From assembly GCF_022808715.1 (NCBI RefSeq), contig NZ_JAKZKX010000002.1, positions 136,623 to 200,622 on the forward strand: DNA of 64,000 bases, read 5' to 3'. A program made the position numbers and the translations under genes. Below the pieces are notes generated by a model. It made no database searches. It was not told the origin of the DNA and worked only from the letters and a program-made list of their open reading frames with translations. Below, piece after piece: positions 26,782 to 36,445 of this stretch (position 1 is its first letter; each line of letters begins with the position of its first letter). Source of the stretch: Fundidesulfovibrio agrisoli (GTDB taxonomy: Bacteria; Desulfobacterota; Desulfovibrionia; Desulfovibrionales; Desulfovibrionaceae).

Positions 26782-27138
26782 TCAGCCCTTTTTCTGGGCT
26801 TTTTTGCCCTGATCCTTGCCGGAGTCGCGGGTCTGATCCTTGCCGGAATCCTTGGAGGCCGTCTTGGCCTGGGCCTGCTTGCGGTTGTTCAGCCCCTGCA
26901 GGCTCTTCACCACCTTCTTTGAGGGGGCGGCCCGGTCGTTGATGAGGTCCGGCCTGGGGCTGATGCCCTTGAAGTCGTCCTCGGGGCTGCTCAGGGGCAA
27001 CGGCTCCACGGGCTCCACCCGGTTCAGGTCCACAAGCCGTGTCATGGCCTGGACCCCTTCGGCCGAACAAAGCTGGCCGCCCTTGACGAGCAAAGCCAGA
27101 AACAGCCCAAGCAGCAGGATGAGACGAAGATTGAACAC
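26782..27138 (-). CDS. Small signal-anchored hypothetical protein
   Basis: This is a 118-residue protein. It has an N-terminal hydrophobic segment (LRLILLLGLFLALLVKGGQLCSA) that could be a signal peptide or anchor. A charged region and a Lys/Asp/Gln-rich C-terminal tail follow, with repeats of DSGKDQ. It starts with GTG, supported by AAGGAG nine bases upstream. No family was recognised. The repetitive, basic tail suggests disorder. Confidence 0.6.
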   Translation of the reverse strand: MFNLRLILLLGLFLALLVKGGQLCSAEGVQAMTRLVDLNRVEPVEPLPLSSPEDDFKGISPRPDLINDRAAPSKKVVKSLQGLNNRKQAQAKTASKDSGKDQTRDSGKDQGKKAQKKG

Positions 27139-27310
27139 CCGGAGGCACTCCTTGTGGGTCCCGGCCGGCCTCGCCGGAATCCGGCGGACGGCCCAATGCG
27201 GAAGGACATGGATCGGATACACCCGGCCAGCAGCGAAGGCAAGAACGACATGCCCCGCCCGGGTTACGTTTTCATGAAAAAAAGCGGGGGCTTCGCAGCC
27301 CCCGACTTGT

Positions 27311-28156
27311 CTATTTGAGATACTTGAGGAATCCCGATCCGGGCGTGAGCACCACCCGGCTGTTGCTCTGCAGCGACTTTCGGTAGGCCTCCAGACTGCG
27401 CATGAACCCGTAGAACTCGGGGGACTGCCCAAGGGCCTCGCTGTAGACGCGCGTGGCGTCGGCGTCGCCCTGGCCGCGCAGGGTCTCGGAGGCCTTGTTG
27501 GCGTCCGCCAGCAGGATGGTGCGCTCCTTGTCTGCGGCGGATTTGATCTTGGCGGACTCCTCCAGGCCTTCGGAGCGGTAGAGCTTGGCTTGGCGCTCGC
27601 GCTCGGAGCGCATGCGCCCGAAGATGGCCTTCTCGTTCTGGGGCGGCAGGTCCGTGCGTTTGACGCGCACGTCCATGATCTGCAGGCCGTAGGGTTTGAC
27701 CGTGTCGTTGACGTTGCTGGTGACCACCGCCATGATTTCGGCCCTGCGGGAGGAGACAACCTCCTTCATGGTGTAGCTGCCGATGGCCACGCGGACTTCG
27801 GCGTAGATCAGGTCGTCCAGGCGGGACTTGGCCCGCTCCACCGTGCGCAGGGTCTGGTAGAACTGCAGCGGGTCCACGATGCGCCACTTGGCGTAGTTGT
27901 CCACCACGAGGGTCTTCTTCTCCTTGGTGAGCACCTCGGCGGGGTTGGCCTCGTAGCTGATGACGCGGGAATCGATGAGCACCACGTTCTGGATGAAGGG
28001 CAGCTTGAAGTGCAGGCCCGGCCCCAGGGAGCCGGAGACGGGCTTGCCCAGCTGGAGCACGATGGCCTGCTGGGTCTCGTCCACGGTGAACACGCATTGC
28101 ATGCCCAGGATGACCGAAACGAACACGGCGATGGCGATGATTGCTGTGCGCCTCAT
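27311..28156 (-). CDS. hflC: Protease modulator HflC
   Basis: This is a 281-residue SPFH/Band-7 protein with one N-terminal helix (AIIAIAVFVSVILGMQCVF). The Band-7 domain starts VDETQQAIVLQLGKPV and the coiled-coil region includes RMRSERERQAKLYRSEG, typical of HflC. With HflK it forms the membrane cage around FtsH. It follows hflK with a two-base gap. Confidence 0.93.
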   Translation of the reverse strand: MRRTAIIAIAVFVSVILGMQCVFTVDETQQAIVLQLGKPVSGSLGPGLHFKLPFIQNVVLIDSRVISYEANPAEVLTKEKKTLVVDNYAKWRIVDPLQFYQTLRTVERAKSRLDDLIYAEVRVAIGSYTMKEVVSSRRAEIMAVVTSNVNDTVKPYGLQIMDVRVKRTDLPPQNEKAIFGRMRSERERQAKLYRSEGLEESAKIKSAADKERTILLADANKASETLRGQGDADATRVYSEALGQSPEFYGFMRSLEAYRKSLQSNSRVVLTPGSGFLKYLK

Positions 28157-28158
28157 GG

Positions 28159-29229
28159 CTACTTCCCTCCCTTGTCGCCGGACTTGACGCGGCCCTGACG
28201 GTCCAGCGGGAGATACGGAACGACCTGTTTGAGCGCATCATCGCTGATGATGACCTTTTCAAGCTCCGGATTGGAGAAGATCTCCTCCATGGCCTCGATG
28301 AAGAGGCGATCGTGCGTGATGTCCTTGGCTTTGTTGTACTCGGCGAGCATGGCCAGGAAGCGGGACGCCTCGCCCTGGGCCTTGCGCACCACGGACTCTC
28401 GGTAGCCCTGGGCGTCGTTGAGCAGGGCCGCGGCCTGGCCGCGCGCCTTGGGCAGGATGTCGTTGGCGTAGGACTCGGCCTCGTTGATGTAACGGTCCTT
28501 GTCCTCCATGGCGCTGGCCACGTCCTTGAAGGCCTCCATCACGTCCTTGGGGGCGTGCACGTCCTGGAGCTGCACGGCCACGATGGTCACGCCGGAGTTG
28601 TAGCGGTCCAGGATGGACTGCAGCAGCTCCTTGGTGGTGTTCTGTATCTCCAGCTTGCCGGTGGTGAGCACGGAGTCGATGGTCTTGTTGCCGATGACCT
28701 CGCGCATGGCGGCCTCGGCCGCGGCCTTCACCGTGGGCACGGGCCGCTGGATGCGGAAGAGCCACTCCACCGGGTCGCCGATCTGGAACTGGACGATGAA
28801 CTGCACGTCCACGATGTTGTCGTCGCCGGTGAGCATGAGGGCTTCCTCGGGCACGGAGCGGTACTGGAAGCCGCCCTCCTGCTTCATGCCCGTGGTGGCA
28901 TAGCCCACCTCCACCTTCTGGACTTCCGCCACCTTAGGCGTCAGCACGCTTTCCACCGGGAAGGGGATGTGGTAGTGAGGCCCCGGACCGGTGGTGCGGT
29001 CGTAGGCGCCGAAACGCTTCACAACGCCCACTTCGCCGGGCTCCACGATGTAGATGCCCGAGGCAAGCCACAGCAGGGCCAGAATGATGAAGATCACCTT
29101 GGGCCCGCCTGGGACGTTGAAGTTGAAATCGCCCAGACGCTTGAACTCGTCGCCCAAACCCTTGAAATCAGGCCCCGAGCCGAACTGGCGTTGCCGTTTG
29201 TCCTGAAGTTTTTCCCAATCCCAGTTCAT
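28159..29229 (-). CDS. hflK: Protease modulator HflK
   Basis: This is a 356-residue SPFH protein. A short glycine-containing cytoplasmic N-terminus (MNWDWEKLQDKRQRQFGSG) is followed by one helix. The Band-7 domain starts YIVEPGEVGVVKRFGAY, and coiled coils follow up to the PYLPL end. It is the partner of HflC in the FtsH-HflKC complex. GGGAG seven bases before the ATG supports the start. Only 36 bases separate it from the divergent phosphomannomutase gene, so one or both promoters must extend into coding DNA. Confidence 0.93.
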   Translation of the reverse strand: MNWDWEKLQDKRQRQFGSGPDFKGLGDEFKRLGDFNFNVPGGPKVIFIILALLWLASGIYIVEPGEVGVVKRFGAYDRTTGPGPHYHIPFPVESVLTPKVAEVQKVEVGYATTGMKQEGGFQYRSVPEEALMLTGDDNIVDVQFIVQFQIGDPVEWLFRIQRPVPTVKAAAEAAMREVIGNKTIDSVLTTGKLEIQNTTKELLQSILDRYNSGVTIVAVQLQDVHAPKDVMEAFKDVASAMEDKDRYINEAESYANDILPKARGQAAALLNDAQGYRESVVRKAQGEASRFLAMLAEYNKAKDITHDRLFIEAMEEIFSNPELEKVIISDDALKQVVPYLPLDRQGRVKSGDKGGK

Positions 29230-29265
29230 CTGAAAACTCCCTGAAGGTGCAGGCCGGAACCAGAC

Positions 29266-30633
29266 ATGAAGCCCATCGTTCCAGACATATTCAGAGCATA
29301 CGACATACGGGGAATCGTCGACAAGGACTTTGACCCCGATTGGGTGGAGGTTTTTGGCCGCGCCTGCGGCGCGTACTTCCTCAAAAACGGCTACCGGCGC
29401 GCCGTGGTGGGCCACGACGCCCGCCTGAGTTCGCCCGGATATCAGCAGCGCCTGGCACAGGGCCTGGCCTCCACCGGAGTGGACGTGATCCTGGTGGGCA
29501 TGGTCTCCACGCCGGTGTGCTATTTCGCGGCCAAGCACCTGGGCGTCAATGCGGGTGTGATGGTCACGGCCAGCCACAACCCGCCGGAGTTCAACGGCTT
29601 CAAGGTCATCGCCGGGCCATCCACCATCTACGGCGACGAGATCCAGGCACTCTACTCCCTCATGGCCGGGGGCGACTTCCCCACGGGAACGGGGCTCATC
29701 TCCACCCACGACGTTCTGCCCGCCTACATCGAGGAGCTCACCAGCCAGGTCACGCTCTCGCGCCCCATCAAGGTGGTGCTGGACGGCGGCAACGGCGCGG
29801 GCGGACCGGCCACGGCCGCCGTGCTGCGCGGCATCGGCGCGGAGGTGGTGGAGCTCTACTGCGAGCCCGACGGCAACTTCCCCAACCACCACCCCGACCC
29901 CGTGGTGGAGAAGTACATGACCGACCTCATCGCCCGCGTGCCGGCCGAGGGCGCGGCCTGCGGCATCGGGCTGGACGGCGACGGCGACCGGCTGGGCGTT
30001 GTGGACGAGGCGGGCCGCCTGCTCTTCGGGGACCAGCTGCTGGCCATCTACGCCCGCGAGACCCTCAAGGACTTCCCCGGCGCCACCATAATCGGCGAGG
30101 TCAAGTGCTCGCACCTGACCTACAAGGACATCGCGGCCCACGGCGGCGACCCGGTCATGGGGGCCACGGGCCACTCGCTCATCAAGGCGCGCATGCAGGC
30201 CACCGGGGCCAAGCTGGCGGGCGAGATGAGCGGGCACATGTTCTTCGCGGACCGCTACTACGGCTTCGACGACGCCACCTACGCGGCCATGCGCTTCCTC
30301 GAGGTGCTGGACCGCCACCCCGAGGCCACTGCGGGCACCCTGCTGGCCGACTGGCCCAAGACCTACAACACCCCCGAGATCCGCTTCGACTGCCCCGACG
30401 CCATCAAGTTCGACGTGGTGCGCCGCGCGCAGGAGCATTTCCGCGCCCGCTACGACATCATCGACGTGGACGGCGCGCGCGTGGTCTTCCCCGACGGATG
30501 GGGCCTGATCCGGGCATCCAACACCCAGCCCGTGCTGGTGCTGCGCTTCGAGGCCGAGAGCCCTGAGCGACTGACCGAGATCAGGGCGCTCATCGAGGGG
30601 CCCCTGGCGGGCTGGATCAAGGAAATGAGCTGA
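29266..30633 (+). CDS. Phosphomannomutase/phosphoglucomutase
   Basis: This is a 455-residue alpha-D-phosphohexomutase. The phosphoserine loop TASHNPPEFNG is near residue 103, the metal loop GDGDRLG near 240, the sugar loop GEMSGHMFF near 322 and the phosphate-binding C-terminal RASNTQPVLVLR near 418. It interconverts hexose-6- and 1-phosphates for GDP-mannose or UDP-glucose supply. It precedes the adaptor gene by two bases. Confidence 0.92.
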   Translation: MKPIVPDIFRAYDIRGIVDKDFDPDWVEVFGRACGAYFLKNGYRRAVVGHDARLSSPGYQQRLAQGLASTGVDVILVGMVSTPVCYFAAKHLGVNAGVMVTASHNPPEFNGFKVIAGPSTIYGDEIQALYSLMAGGDFPTGTGLISTHDVLPAYIEELTSQVTLSRPIKVVLDGGNGAGGPATAAVLRGIGAEVVELYCEPDGNFPNHHPDPVVEKYMTDLIARVPAEGAACGIGLDGDGDRLGVVDEAGRLLFGDQLLAIYARETLKDFPGATIIGEVKCSHLTYKDIAAHGGDPVMGATGHSLIKARMQATGAKLAGEMSGHMFFADRYYGFDDATYAAMRFLEVLDRHPEATAGTLLADWPKTYNTPEIRFDCPDAIKFDVVRRAQEHFRARYDIIDVDGARVVFPDGWGLIRASNTQPVLVLRFEAESPERLTEIRALIEGPLAGWIKEMS

Positions 30634-30635
30634 CC

Positions 30636-31919
30636 GTGCTGCGCAGGTATTGGAAATGGCTGGCCCTGGCGGCGCTGCTGGCCGCCGTGGCCCTGGCGGT
30701 CTGGCGGCCCGGCATGCAGGACCGCGAGGCCAAGGTGCTGGCCACGGCCGAGGTGCGCCAGGGCGACGTGCGCAAGGTGCTCCAGGCCACGGGCATCGTG
30801 AAGGCCCAGGTCGGTGCCATCGTGCGCATCGGCGCGCGCGCCACCGGCACCATCAAGGAGATGCACGTGCGCGTGGGCGACGCGGTGAAGGCCGGTCAGA
30901 CCATCGCCGTCATCGACGACCGCGAGCTCCAGGCCCAGCGCGAGGAAGCCCTGGCCAAGCTGGAGCGCGCCCGGGCCGAGAAGCTGCGCGTGGATGACGT
31001 GTACCCCCGGCGCATCGCCGAGGCCGACGCCCAGCTCAAGCTGGCCGAGGCCCAGTGGGACTACGCCAAGGCCAACTCCGCCCGCCAGACCCAGCTCCTG
31101 CGCCAGAACCTCGTGGCGCGCGACACCCAGGAGGCGGCCGTGCGCGAGGAACTGGTCACCGCCAACACGGTGCGCGCCCGCAAGGCCACGCTGGACCTGA
31201 ACAAGACCGAGTTCGCCAAGGAGAAGGTCAAGGCCGACAAGAGCGTGGAGGAGGCCGAGGCCGGGCTGCAGACCATCGTCACGCGCATCAGCTACACCCA
31301 AATCGTCTCGCCCATCGACGGCGTGGTCAGCCAGGTCAGCACCCAGCAGGGCGAGACCGTGGTGGCGGGCCTGCAGGTGGCCAACCTCATCACCGTGCTG
31401 GACCCCACACGCCTGGAGATGTGGATCTACGTGGACGAGACCGACGTGGGCCAGGTGAAGCCGGACATGCCCGTGGAGTTCCGCGTGGACGCCTACCCCG
31501 ACACCACGTTCACCGGCTCAGTGGACACCATCTACCCCCAGCCGGAGATACGCGACAACATCGTCTACTATCAGGCGCTTGTACGTGTAAGCGCGGACAA
31601 CGCCACGCGCCTGCGCCCGGAGATGACCACCCAGTGCCAGATCGTGGTGCAGAAGAAGAGCGGCGTGCTGGTGATACCCAACTCGGCGCTCAAATGGGTG
31701 GACAACAAGCAGACGGTTTTCCTGGTCGAGGACGGCAAGGCGGAGAAGGTCTACCCCGAACTGGGCCTGGCCGGGCTCAACGAGACGGAAGTGGTCTCCG
31801 GCCTTGCGGCCGGGCAACTGGTGGCCACGCAGATCGTGCTGCCGGGCTCCGGCAAGAAGAGCGCGCCCGCCCCGAGCGGAGGGCAGCAGCAGTCAGGGCC
31901 GCCGCCCATGAGGCGCTAG
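30636..31919 (+). CDS. MacA/HlyD-type periplasmic adaptor protein
   Basis: This is a 427-residue membrane-fusion protein. An N-terminal anchor ([16 protein letters not shown]) and lipoyl halves ([31 protein letters not shown]) flank a long coiled coil, about 90-205. Beta-barrel and membrane-proximal domains follow. The layout resembles MacA, which links a MacB-type ABC permease to an outer-membrane channel. No ABC or TolC gene is adjacent; the split MacB-like pair at 22438-24355 is a possible partner. It starts with GTG, two bases after the mutase gene. Confidence 0.87.
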   Translation: MLRRYWKWLALAALLAAVALAVWRPGMQDREAKVLATAEVRQGDVRKVLQATGIVKAQVGAIVRIGARATGTIKEMHVRVGDAVKAGQTIAVIDDRELQAQREEALAKLERARAEKLRVDDVYPRRIAEADAQLKLAEAQWDYAKANSARQTQLLRQNLVARDTQEAAVREELVTANTVRARKATLDLNKTEFAKEKVKADKSVEEAEAGLQTIVTRISYTQIVSPIDGVVSQVSTQQGETVVAGLQVANLITVLDPTRLEMWIYVDETDVGQVKPDMPVEFRVDAYPDTTFTGSVDTIYPQPEIRDNIVYYQALVRVSADNATRLRPEMTTQCQIVVQKKSGVLVIPNSALKWVDNKQTVFLVEDGKAEKVYPELGLAGLNETEVVSGLAAGQLVATQIVLPGSGKKSAPAPSGGQQQSGPPPMRR

Positions 31920-32686
31920 CTCCTTTCGAGACCGTACAACCCATCCAGAAACCCCACCTGCAGCGACCCAGGCCCCTTGGCCTCGGCGGCGGCCTTGGCC
32001 CCGCATTCCCCCATCACGGCCATGGCGTGCAGCGTGGCCGTGAAGGCGTCGGCGTTCACGGCCAGGAACGCCCCCACCAGCGCCGTGGCGGTGCAGCCCA
32101 TGCCCGTGACCAGGGTCATCATGGGGTGTCCGCCTTCCAGCAGGTGCACGCGCTTCCCGTCCGCCACCACGTCCACGGCCCCGCTCACGCATACGGCGCA
32201 GCCGTGCCTGCGGGCCACCGTCTGCGCGGCCTCCACGGCCTGGACGCTCTCATGGACGCTGTCCACGCCCTTGGACGCGGCCTCGATCCCTGCCAGAAAG
32301 AGAATCTCCGAGGCGTTGCCTCGAATGGCAGCCATCTTCACTTCCCCCAGCAGCTTCGCGGCCAGCTCGCGCCTGAAGCTCGTGGCCCCGCAGGCCACCG
32401 GGTCGAAGGCCACGGGCACCCCGGCGGCGTTGGCGGCCTTGCCCGCCGCCAGCATGCTCTCCACGTAGGCGGGCGCGGGCGTGCCCATGTTCAGCACCAC
32501 GGCGGAGGCGAACCCGGCCAGCTCGGCCGCGTCCGGCGCGGCGTGGCTCATGGCCGGGGAGGCACCAAGGGCCAGCAGGGCGTTGGCCGTGACGTTGGTG
32601 ACCACGTTGTTGGTGACGGAAAGCACCAGCGGGGCGCGCTGACGAATGGCGGCGATGTCCGCGCGGAGTGCGGGGCGATCTAACAT
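31916..32686 (-). CDS. thiM: Hydroxyethylthiazole kinase ThiM
   Basis: This is a 256-residue ribokinase-fold enzyme. [23 protein letters not shown] near the N-terminus, [16 protein letters not shown] and the catalytic GMGCTATAL loop identify ThiM. ThiM phosphorylates 4-methyl-5-hydroxyethylthiazole for thiamine salvage. AAGGAG before the ATG at 32686 supports the start. No other thi gene is close. A TPP riboswitch precedes it. Its 3' end overlaps the convergent adaptor gene by four bases. Confidence 0.93.
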   Translation of the reverse strand: MLDRPALRADIAAIRQRAPLVLSVTNNVVTNVTANALLALGASPAMSHAAPDAAELAGFASAVVLNMGTPAPAYVESMLAAGKAANAAGVPVAFDPVACGATSFRRELAAKLLGEVKMAAIRGNASEILFLAGIEAASKGVDSVHESVQAVEAAQTVARRHGCAVCVSGAVDVVADGKRVHLLEGGHPMMTLVTGMGCTATALVGAFLAVNADAFTATLHAMAVMGECGAKAAAEAKGPGSLQVGFLDGLYGLERS

Positions 32687-32751
32687 GGCGGGCTCCTTGG
32701 CGGAGCGCCGGGTGGGTCGGGGGGTGCGCCGGGCCTTTGCCCGCCCTGCGG

Positions 32752-32838
32752 GTCCGATTCCCTCCGGCAGTCCGAACTGCGTCAGGTTCAATGGGTATGA
32801 TCTCAGTTCCGGCGCTCGGGCCGGAACACCCCAATCGG
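32752..32838 (-). promoter_or_regulatory. TPP riboswitch (THI element)
   Basis: On the minus strand the conserved blocks occur in order: GGGGTG, a variable GC hairpin, CTGAGATCATACCC, then TTGAACCTGA, a short P4/P5 arm and GGAGGGAATCGG. This matches the TPP aptamer consensus. It ends about 65 bases before the thiM start. That gap contains GC-rich sequence without a clear terminator, so control is probably at translation initiation. Confidence 0.92.
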
Positions 32839-32978
32839 CCCATGCAGGCTAGCCCCGCACCCGCATCAATGCAAGCGCCCGGATGGGGAGCGGCGGCAAT
32901 CCTTCGCCCCGCTGCGTGTTGACTTGCACCGCCTCAGGGCGTAGCGGCCCGCAATCACCGCACCTACCGGACCGGACA

Positions 32979-34229
32979 ATGAATTCTTCCAACACCCCAG
33001 ACGCCCCCGGCCAGGACCAGCTTCAGGGCCAGGCCCAGGACAGACCCCCCGCGACCCTCTTCAGCTTCGGCTTCATCGGGCTGTGCGTGCTCATCTTCCT
33101 GGCCTACTGCAACATCACGGTCTATTACAGCCTCTACGTCCACCTCACCAACATCGGCATCCCCGAGGGCTGGCGCGGCTTCCTGATCGGCAGCTCCTCG
33201 CTGGCCACCATCGTGTGCTACCTGCTCTTGAGCCCCTTCATGACCAGGCGGCGGGCCGCCGTCTGCGCCATCGCCGGGGCGCTCACGCTCATGGCCTGCG
33301 GCTCGGGCTACCTGTTTCTGCAAAGCCCCGGCGGCATCCTGGGGCTGCGCCTGGCCAACGGCCTGGGCATCTATCTGATAATGGCCGCCTCCATGACCCT
33401 GCTGGTCTCCCTGATTCCCGCGGAGCGCAGCGGGCAGGCCTTCGGGCTCTACTCGGTGGCCATCCTGCTGCCCTACTCCATCGTGCCCAGCGTCTTCGAC
33501 GCCCTTGGCCCGCGCCTGGGCTCGCTGGCCACCGGCTACACGATCATGTCGCTGTGCCTGGTGCCCGCCATGGCCGTGGTCTTCGTGGTGGGCAGGCGGC
33601 AGAAGGCCGACACCCGCCCGGAGCCCACCGTGAGCCTGCGCGACATGTACGCCAACGCCGCGCGGCCGCGCATCGCCCTGCTGCTGTGCATCAACGCGCT
33701 CTACATCATCGGGTTCTCGTCCATGTTCTTCATGGCCAAGGGCTTCTTCGAATCCAAGGGGTTCCAAGGGGTGGGGTTCTTCTTCACCATGCAGACGATC
33801 TGCATGATCGTGCTGCGCCTGATGGCCAACAGGCTCTTCGACAGGGTGCGCAAGCTGCGCCTGGTCCGGCTGAGCTTCGCGCTCACCGCCGCCGGGTTCG
33901 TGATGCTCACCTGGGCGCAGGGGCTCGGCATGGTCTGCGCCTCGGCCCTGCTGCTGGGCGTGGGCATGGGCCTGAGCTCGCCCGCGCTCTACGGGCTGAT
34001 GTTCACCATCTCGGACGAGCGCTACCGGGCCGTGAATTCCAACCTGATGACCATGTCCCTGCAGACGGGCAGCTTCCTCGGCCCCATGATCGGCAGCGAG
34101 GCCGTGCACCTGCTGGGCTACGGACACTTCCCCCTGGTGAACGCCGCCGTCATCCTGGCCGGTGCGGCCGTGAGCTTCATCATCGTCACCCGCCGCATCG
34201 ACCCGGACGGAGCCGCCGCCAAAGCCTAG
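32979..34229 (+). CDS. Major facilitator superfamily permease
   Basis: This is a 416-residue protein with twelve predicted helices. The N-terminal 25 residues are polar and Gln/Pro-rich. The cytoplasmic loop after helix 2 contains FMTRRRAAV and the second half begins RPRIALLLCINALYIIGFSSM. The general shape is that of an efflux-type MFS transporter; the substrate is unknown. It is divergent from the thiM riboswitch. The chosen ATG begins MNSSNTPDAPG; the upstream in-frame extension is low in conservation features. Confidence 0.82.
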   Translation: MNSSNTPDAPGQDQLQGQAQDRPPATLFSFGFIGLCVLIFLAYCNITVYYSLYVHLTNIGIPEGWRGFLIGSSSLATIVCYLLLSPFMTRRRAAVCAIAGALTLMACGSGYLFLQSPGGILGLRLANGLGIYLIMAASMTLLVSLIPAERSGQAFGLYSVAILLPYSIVPSVFDALGPRLGSLATGYTIMSLCLVPAMAVVFVVGRRQKADTRPEPTVSLRDMYANAARPRIALLLCINALYIIGFSSMFFMAKGFFESKGFQGVGFFFTMQTICMIVLRLMANRLFDRVRKLRLVRLSFALTAAGFVMLTWAQGLGMVCASALLLGVGMGLSSPALYGLMFTISDERYRAVNSNLMTMSLQTGSFLGPMIGSEAVHLLGYGHFPLVNAAVILAGAAVSFIIVTRRIDPDGAAAKA

Positions 34230-34248
34230 CCTCCTCCCCAAATAGAAA

Positions 34249-34274
34249 CCGGCGGAAGGTTCCCCCTCCGCCGG
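34249..34274 (+). terminator. Hairpin downstream of the MFS gene
   Basis: CCGGCGGA pairs with TCCGCCGG around a 10-base loop, 20 bases past the stop codon. The following CCCTCCTTAG has only a short pyrimidine run. Confidence 0.55.
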
Positions 34275-34328
34275 CCCTCCTTAGAGTCCGCAAGCGACTT
34301 CAGGGTTGTCAGCAACCCGGCACAGAAG

Positions 34329-34461
34329 CCGACTCTTGCAGCCTGCTCAAAAAGCCTGCTGGCAAGGCGCACGAAAAAGCCAAGCCCGACGCGTATTTTT
34401 CATACGCTAGGGTTTGGCTTTTTCGTGGCAACGCAGCCAGCGGGAATTTTTCAGCAGGCTG
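34329..34461 (+). repeat. Palindromic dispersed repeat, copy B
   Basis: The outer ends are GCAGCCTGCTCAAAAA and TTTTTCAGCAGGCTGC, and the inner arms GAAAAAGCCAAGCCC and GGGTTTGGCTTTTTC. Relative to copies A and C, the inner arms change on both sides together, so pairing is kept. The right end lies against the stop codon of the convergent REC-TPR gene. It probably terminates transcription from both sides. Confidence 0.87.
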
Positions 34462-35643
34462 CTAGGCGGCGTAGTTGCGGCGCATCTTGTGCAGCCCTTC
34501 GGTGACCACCCCGGCCACGTAGAGCACGGCGTTGAGCATGGTGGGGATGGCGTCGGGGATGATGGGGCCGGAGGGCTTGTCCTCCAGGACGCGGACCACC
34601 TCGCGCTCGCCCCAGGCCTTTCCGGTCCAGCGCTGGTAGAGGTCCTGCGCTTCCTCCTCGTGGGCGTCCAGGCGCAGGGCCTGGGTCACGGCCTTGGCCG
34701 CCAGGGCGGGTTCGCGCTTGAAATGGTAGGCCTTGGCCAGCTCCAGGTGCGCCTTGGCGCTGTCAGGGTCCAGGCGAAGGGCGTTGCTCAGGGCCATGAC
34801 CGCTCCGTCCCAGTCCATCTCGCGGGCCAGGCGCATGCCCAGGCTCAGGAACGGGTTGAAGCCGCTGCGGTCGTTCTGCAGGATGCTCACGAATTCCTTC
34901 TTGTAGTGCTCGAAGCGCTTGGTGCGGGCGCAGATGTCCGCCGCGCGGGTCATGGCCTTGCGGTAGCGCACCTCGTCGCCCAGGGCCTGCCAGCAGCGGG
35001 CCAGGCCCAGGTGCGCCTCGTACATCAGCTCGGAGAGGCGCGCCGCCGTGGTGAAGGCCGCCACGGCCTGGCTGTACTCCTCGCGCTCCAGGAGATGCAG
35101 GCCGCGCTCGTAGTGGTGGCGGGCTTCGTCCGGGGCCTCCAGGGCCTTCTCCAGAACCTCCACGGCCTCCTCGGCCTGGCCTTCCTCGATCAGCGCGGAA
35201 CATGCGGCCACATTGCCAAGCTCGGAGCGCAGGCACGCGCCGACCTTGCGGGCCAGACCCAGGTGCTTGAAGAAGGTGTCCAGGGTGTAGGGGCGCAGCA
35301 TGTAGCCCACACAGCCCAGGCCGATGGCCTCCAGCACGCGCTCGCGGCTCACGGAGCGGCCGATCATGACCACGGGTATGGAGGAGAAGCGCGGGTCGGC
35401 CTTGAGGGTGCGCATGAAGTTCCACCCGGTGCCGTCGCAAAGCACGTCGTCTATGAAGATCACGTCGGCCCCGTGCTTGCGCAGATGCTCCAGGGCGGAC
35501 CTGGCGCCGGGCACGGCGCGCGAGAAGGGGATGCGGGCGTTCTTGAGGCTCAAGCGGTCGACCCTGGCGTGGCCTTCGCTGGCGGTGACGACCAATGCGG
35601 AGTGCAGCAGGGGCTGGGAGTCGGAAGTCCTGTGAGCGTACAT
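34462..35643 (-). CDS. Receiver (REC)-like domain plus TPR protein
   Basis: This is a 393-residue protein. The N-terminal about 120 residues have receiver features: an acidic IFIDDVLCDGTGW with the presumed phospho-acceptor Asp, and VVMIGRS. The conserved Lys of the KP motif is replaced by Arg (MLRPY). Residues about 140-345 are TPR-like helical repeats (EEAVEVLEKALEAP, YEAHLGLARCWQALGD, AKAHLELAKAYHFKRE). There is no output DNA-binding domain, so it probably acts by protein-protein contact. GAGG seven bases before the ATG supports the start. Confidence 0.8.
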   Translation of the reverse strand: MYAHRTSDSQPLLHSALVVTASEGHARVDRLSLKNARIPFSRAVPGARSALEHLRKHGADVIFIDDVLCDGTGWNFMRTLKADPRFSSIPVVMIGRSVSRERVLEAIGLGCVGYMLRPYTLDTFFKHLGLARKVGACLRSELGNVAACSALIEEGQAEEAVEVLEKALEAPDEARHHYERGLHLLEREEYSQAVAAFTTAARLSELMYEAHLGLARCWQALGDEVRYRKAMTRAADICARTKRFEHYKKEFVSILQNDRSGFNPFLSLGMRLAREMDWDGAVMALSNALRLDPDSAKAHLELAKAYHFKREPALAAKAVTQALRLDAHEEEAQDLYQRWTGKAWGEREVVRVLEDKPSGPIIPDAIPTMLNAVLYVAGVVTEGLHKMRRNYAA

Positions 35644-35817
35644 GGCAAACCTCGCTTCGTCTGGATGCGCGGGACGCAATCGTCCTGCGGATTGCGGCGC
35701 GGCCTCCTGCTTTGGCAGGTACAGCCGCACCGCAATCTCCTCTCCCTTGCGAGGAGTATCGGAACGAACGGGATTTGCTTTAGGGGCTTTTTGGTGGCTT
35801 GTTGTGAAAACTGCGGA

Positions 35818-36348
35818 CTATTCGGCCCAGTTCTCCAGTTCCTGGGTCAGGCGCTCCACCAGCTCTTCCAGAGGCCTGTCCGGGGCCACCAGGTGGGCGC
35901 AGGCCAGGTAGTAGGGCTCGCGCTCCTGAACGGTCCTGCGGACCTCGTCCTCGAGCGAGAGGTTGGTGAGCGCGGGGCGCTGCTCGGGCAGCAGCTCCTC
36001 CATGAGCCTGGCCACCACCTTCTCCGGATCGGCCTGGAGGTAAACGGTGACGCCCTGGCCCAGCAGTTCGCGATTGCGGGCCTTGAGCACCGCGCCGCCG
36101 CCCGTGGCAACCACGTTGCCCGGGGTCTCGGCCACGGCGGCCAGAACGGCGGTCTCCAACTCGCGGAAGGAATCCCAGCCTTCGGTCTCCACCACGTCCG
36201 CGATGGTGCGGCCGGTGGTCTGGGTGAACTCCTCGTCCAGGTCCATGAACGGGCGGGAGAGGGCCTGGGCCAGCCTGCGGCCCACGGTGGTCTTGCCGCA
36301 GGCGCGCGGGCCCACCAGGTAGATGTTCTTGTCGGGTGATACGGCCAT
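35818..36348 (-). CDS. aroK: Shikimate kinase
   Basis: This is a 176-residue P-loop kinase. It has Walker A GPRACGKTTVGR near residue 12, the shikimate-binding DLDEEF near 35, GGGAVLKARNRELL near 80 and the lid with EREPYY. It phosphorylates shikimate in chorismate synthesis. GGAGGAAAC directly before the ATG fixes the start. The gene stands alone between the REC-TPR gene and the divergent TrmJ-like gene. Confidence 0.93.
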   Translation of the reverse strand: MAVSPDKNIYLVGPRACGKTTVGRRLAQALSRPFMDLDEEFTQTTGRTIADVVETEGWDSFRELETAVLAAVAETPGNVVATGGGAVLKARNRELLGQGVTVYLQADPEKVVARLMEELLPEQRPALTNLSLEDEVRRTVQEREPYYLACAHLVAPDRPLEELVERLTQELENWAE

Positions 36349-36445
36349 GTTTCCTCCCTTTGTTGCCTTGGAAGCCGCCCGGTTATCATTGCCAGTCTTG
36401 CAAGCCAAGCCGTCCGGGGCTACAGGCCCCGCCACGGAGGCGAAC

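Noticed and set aside
28159-30438. A long minus-strand frame joining hflK to the strand opposite phosphomannomutase
   Set aside because: HflK has a clear ATG with a ribosome-binding site at 29229; the extension is the antisense of a conserved enzyme.
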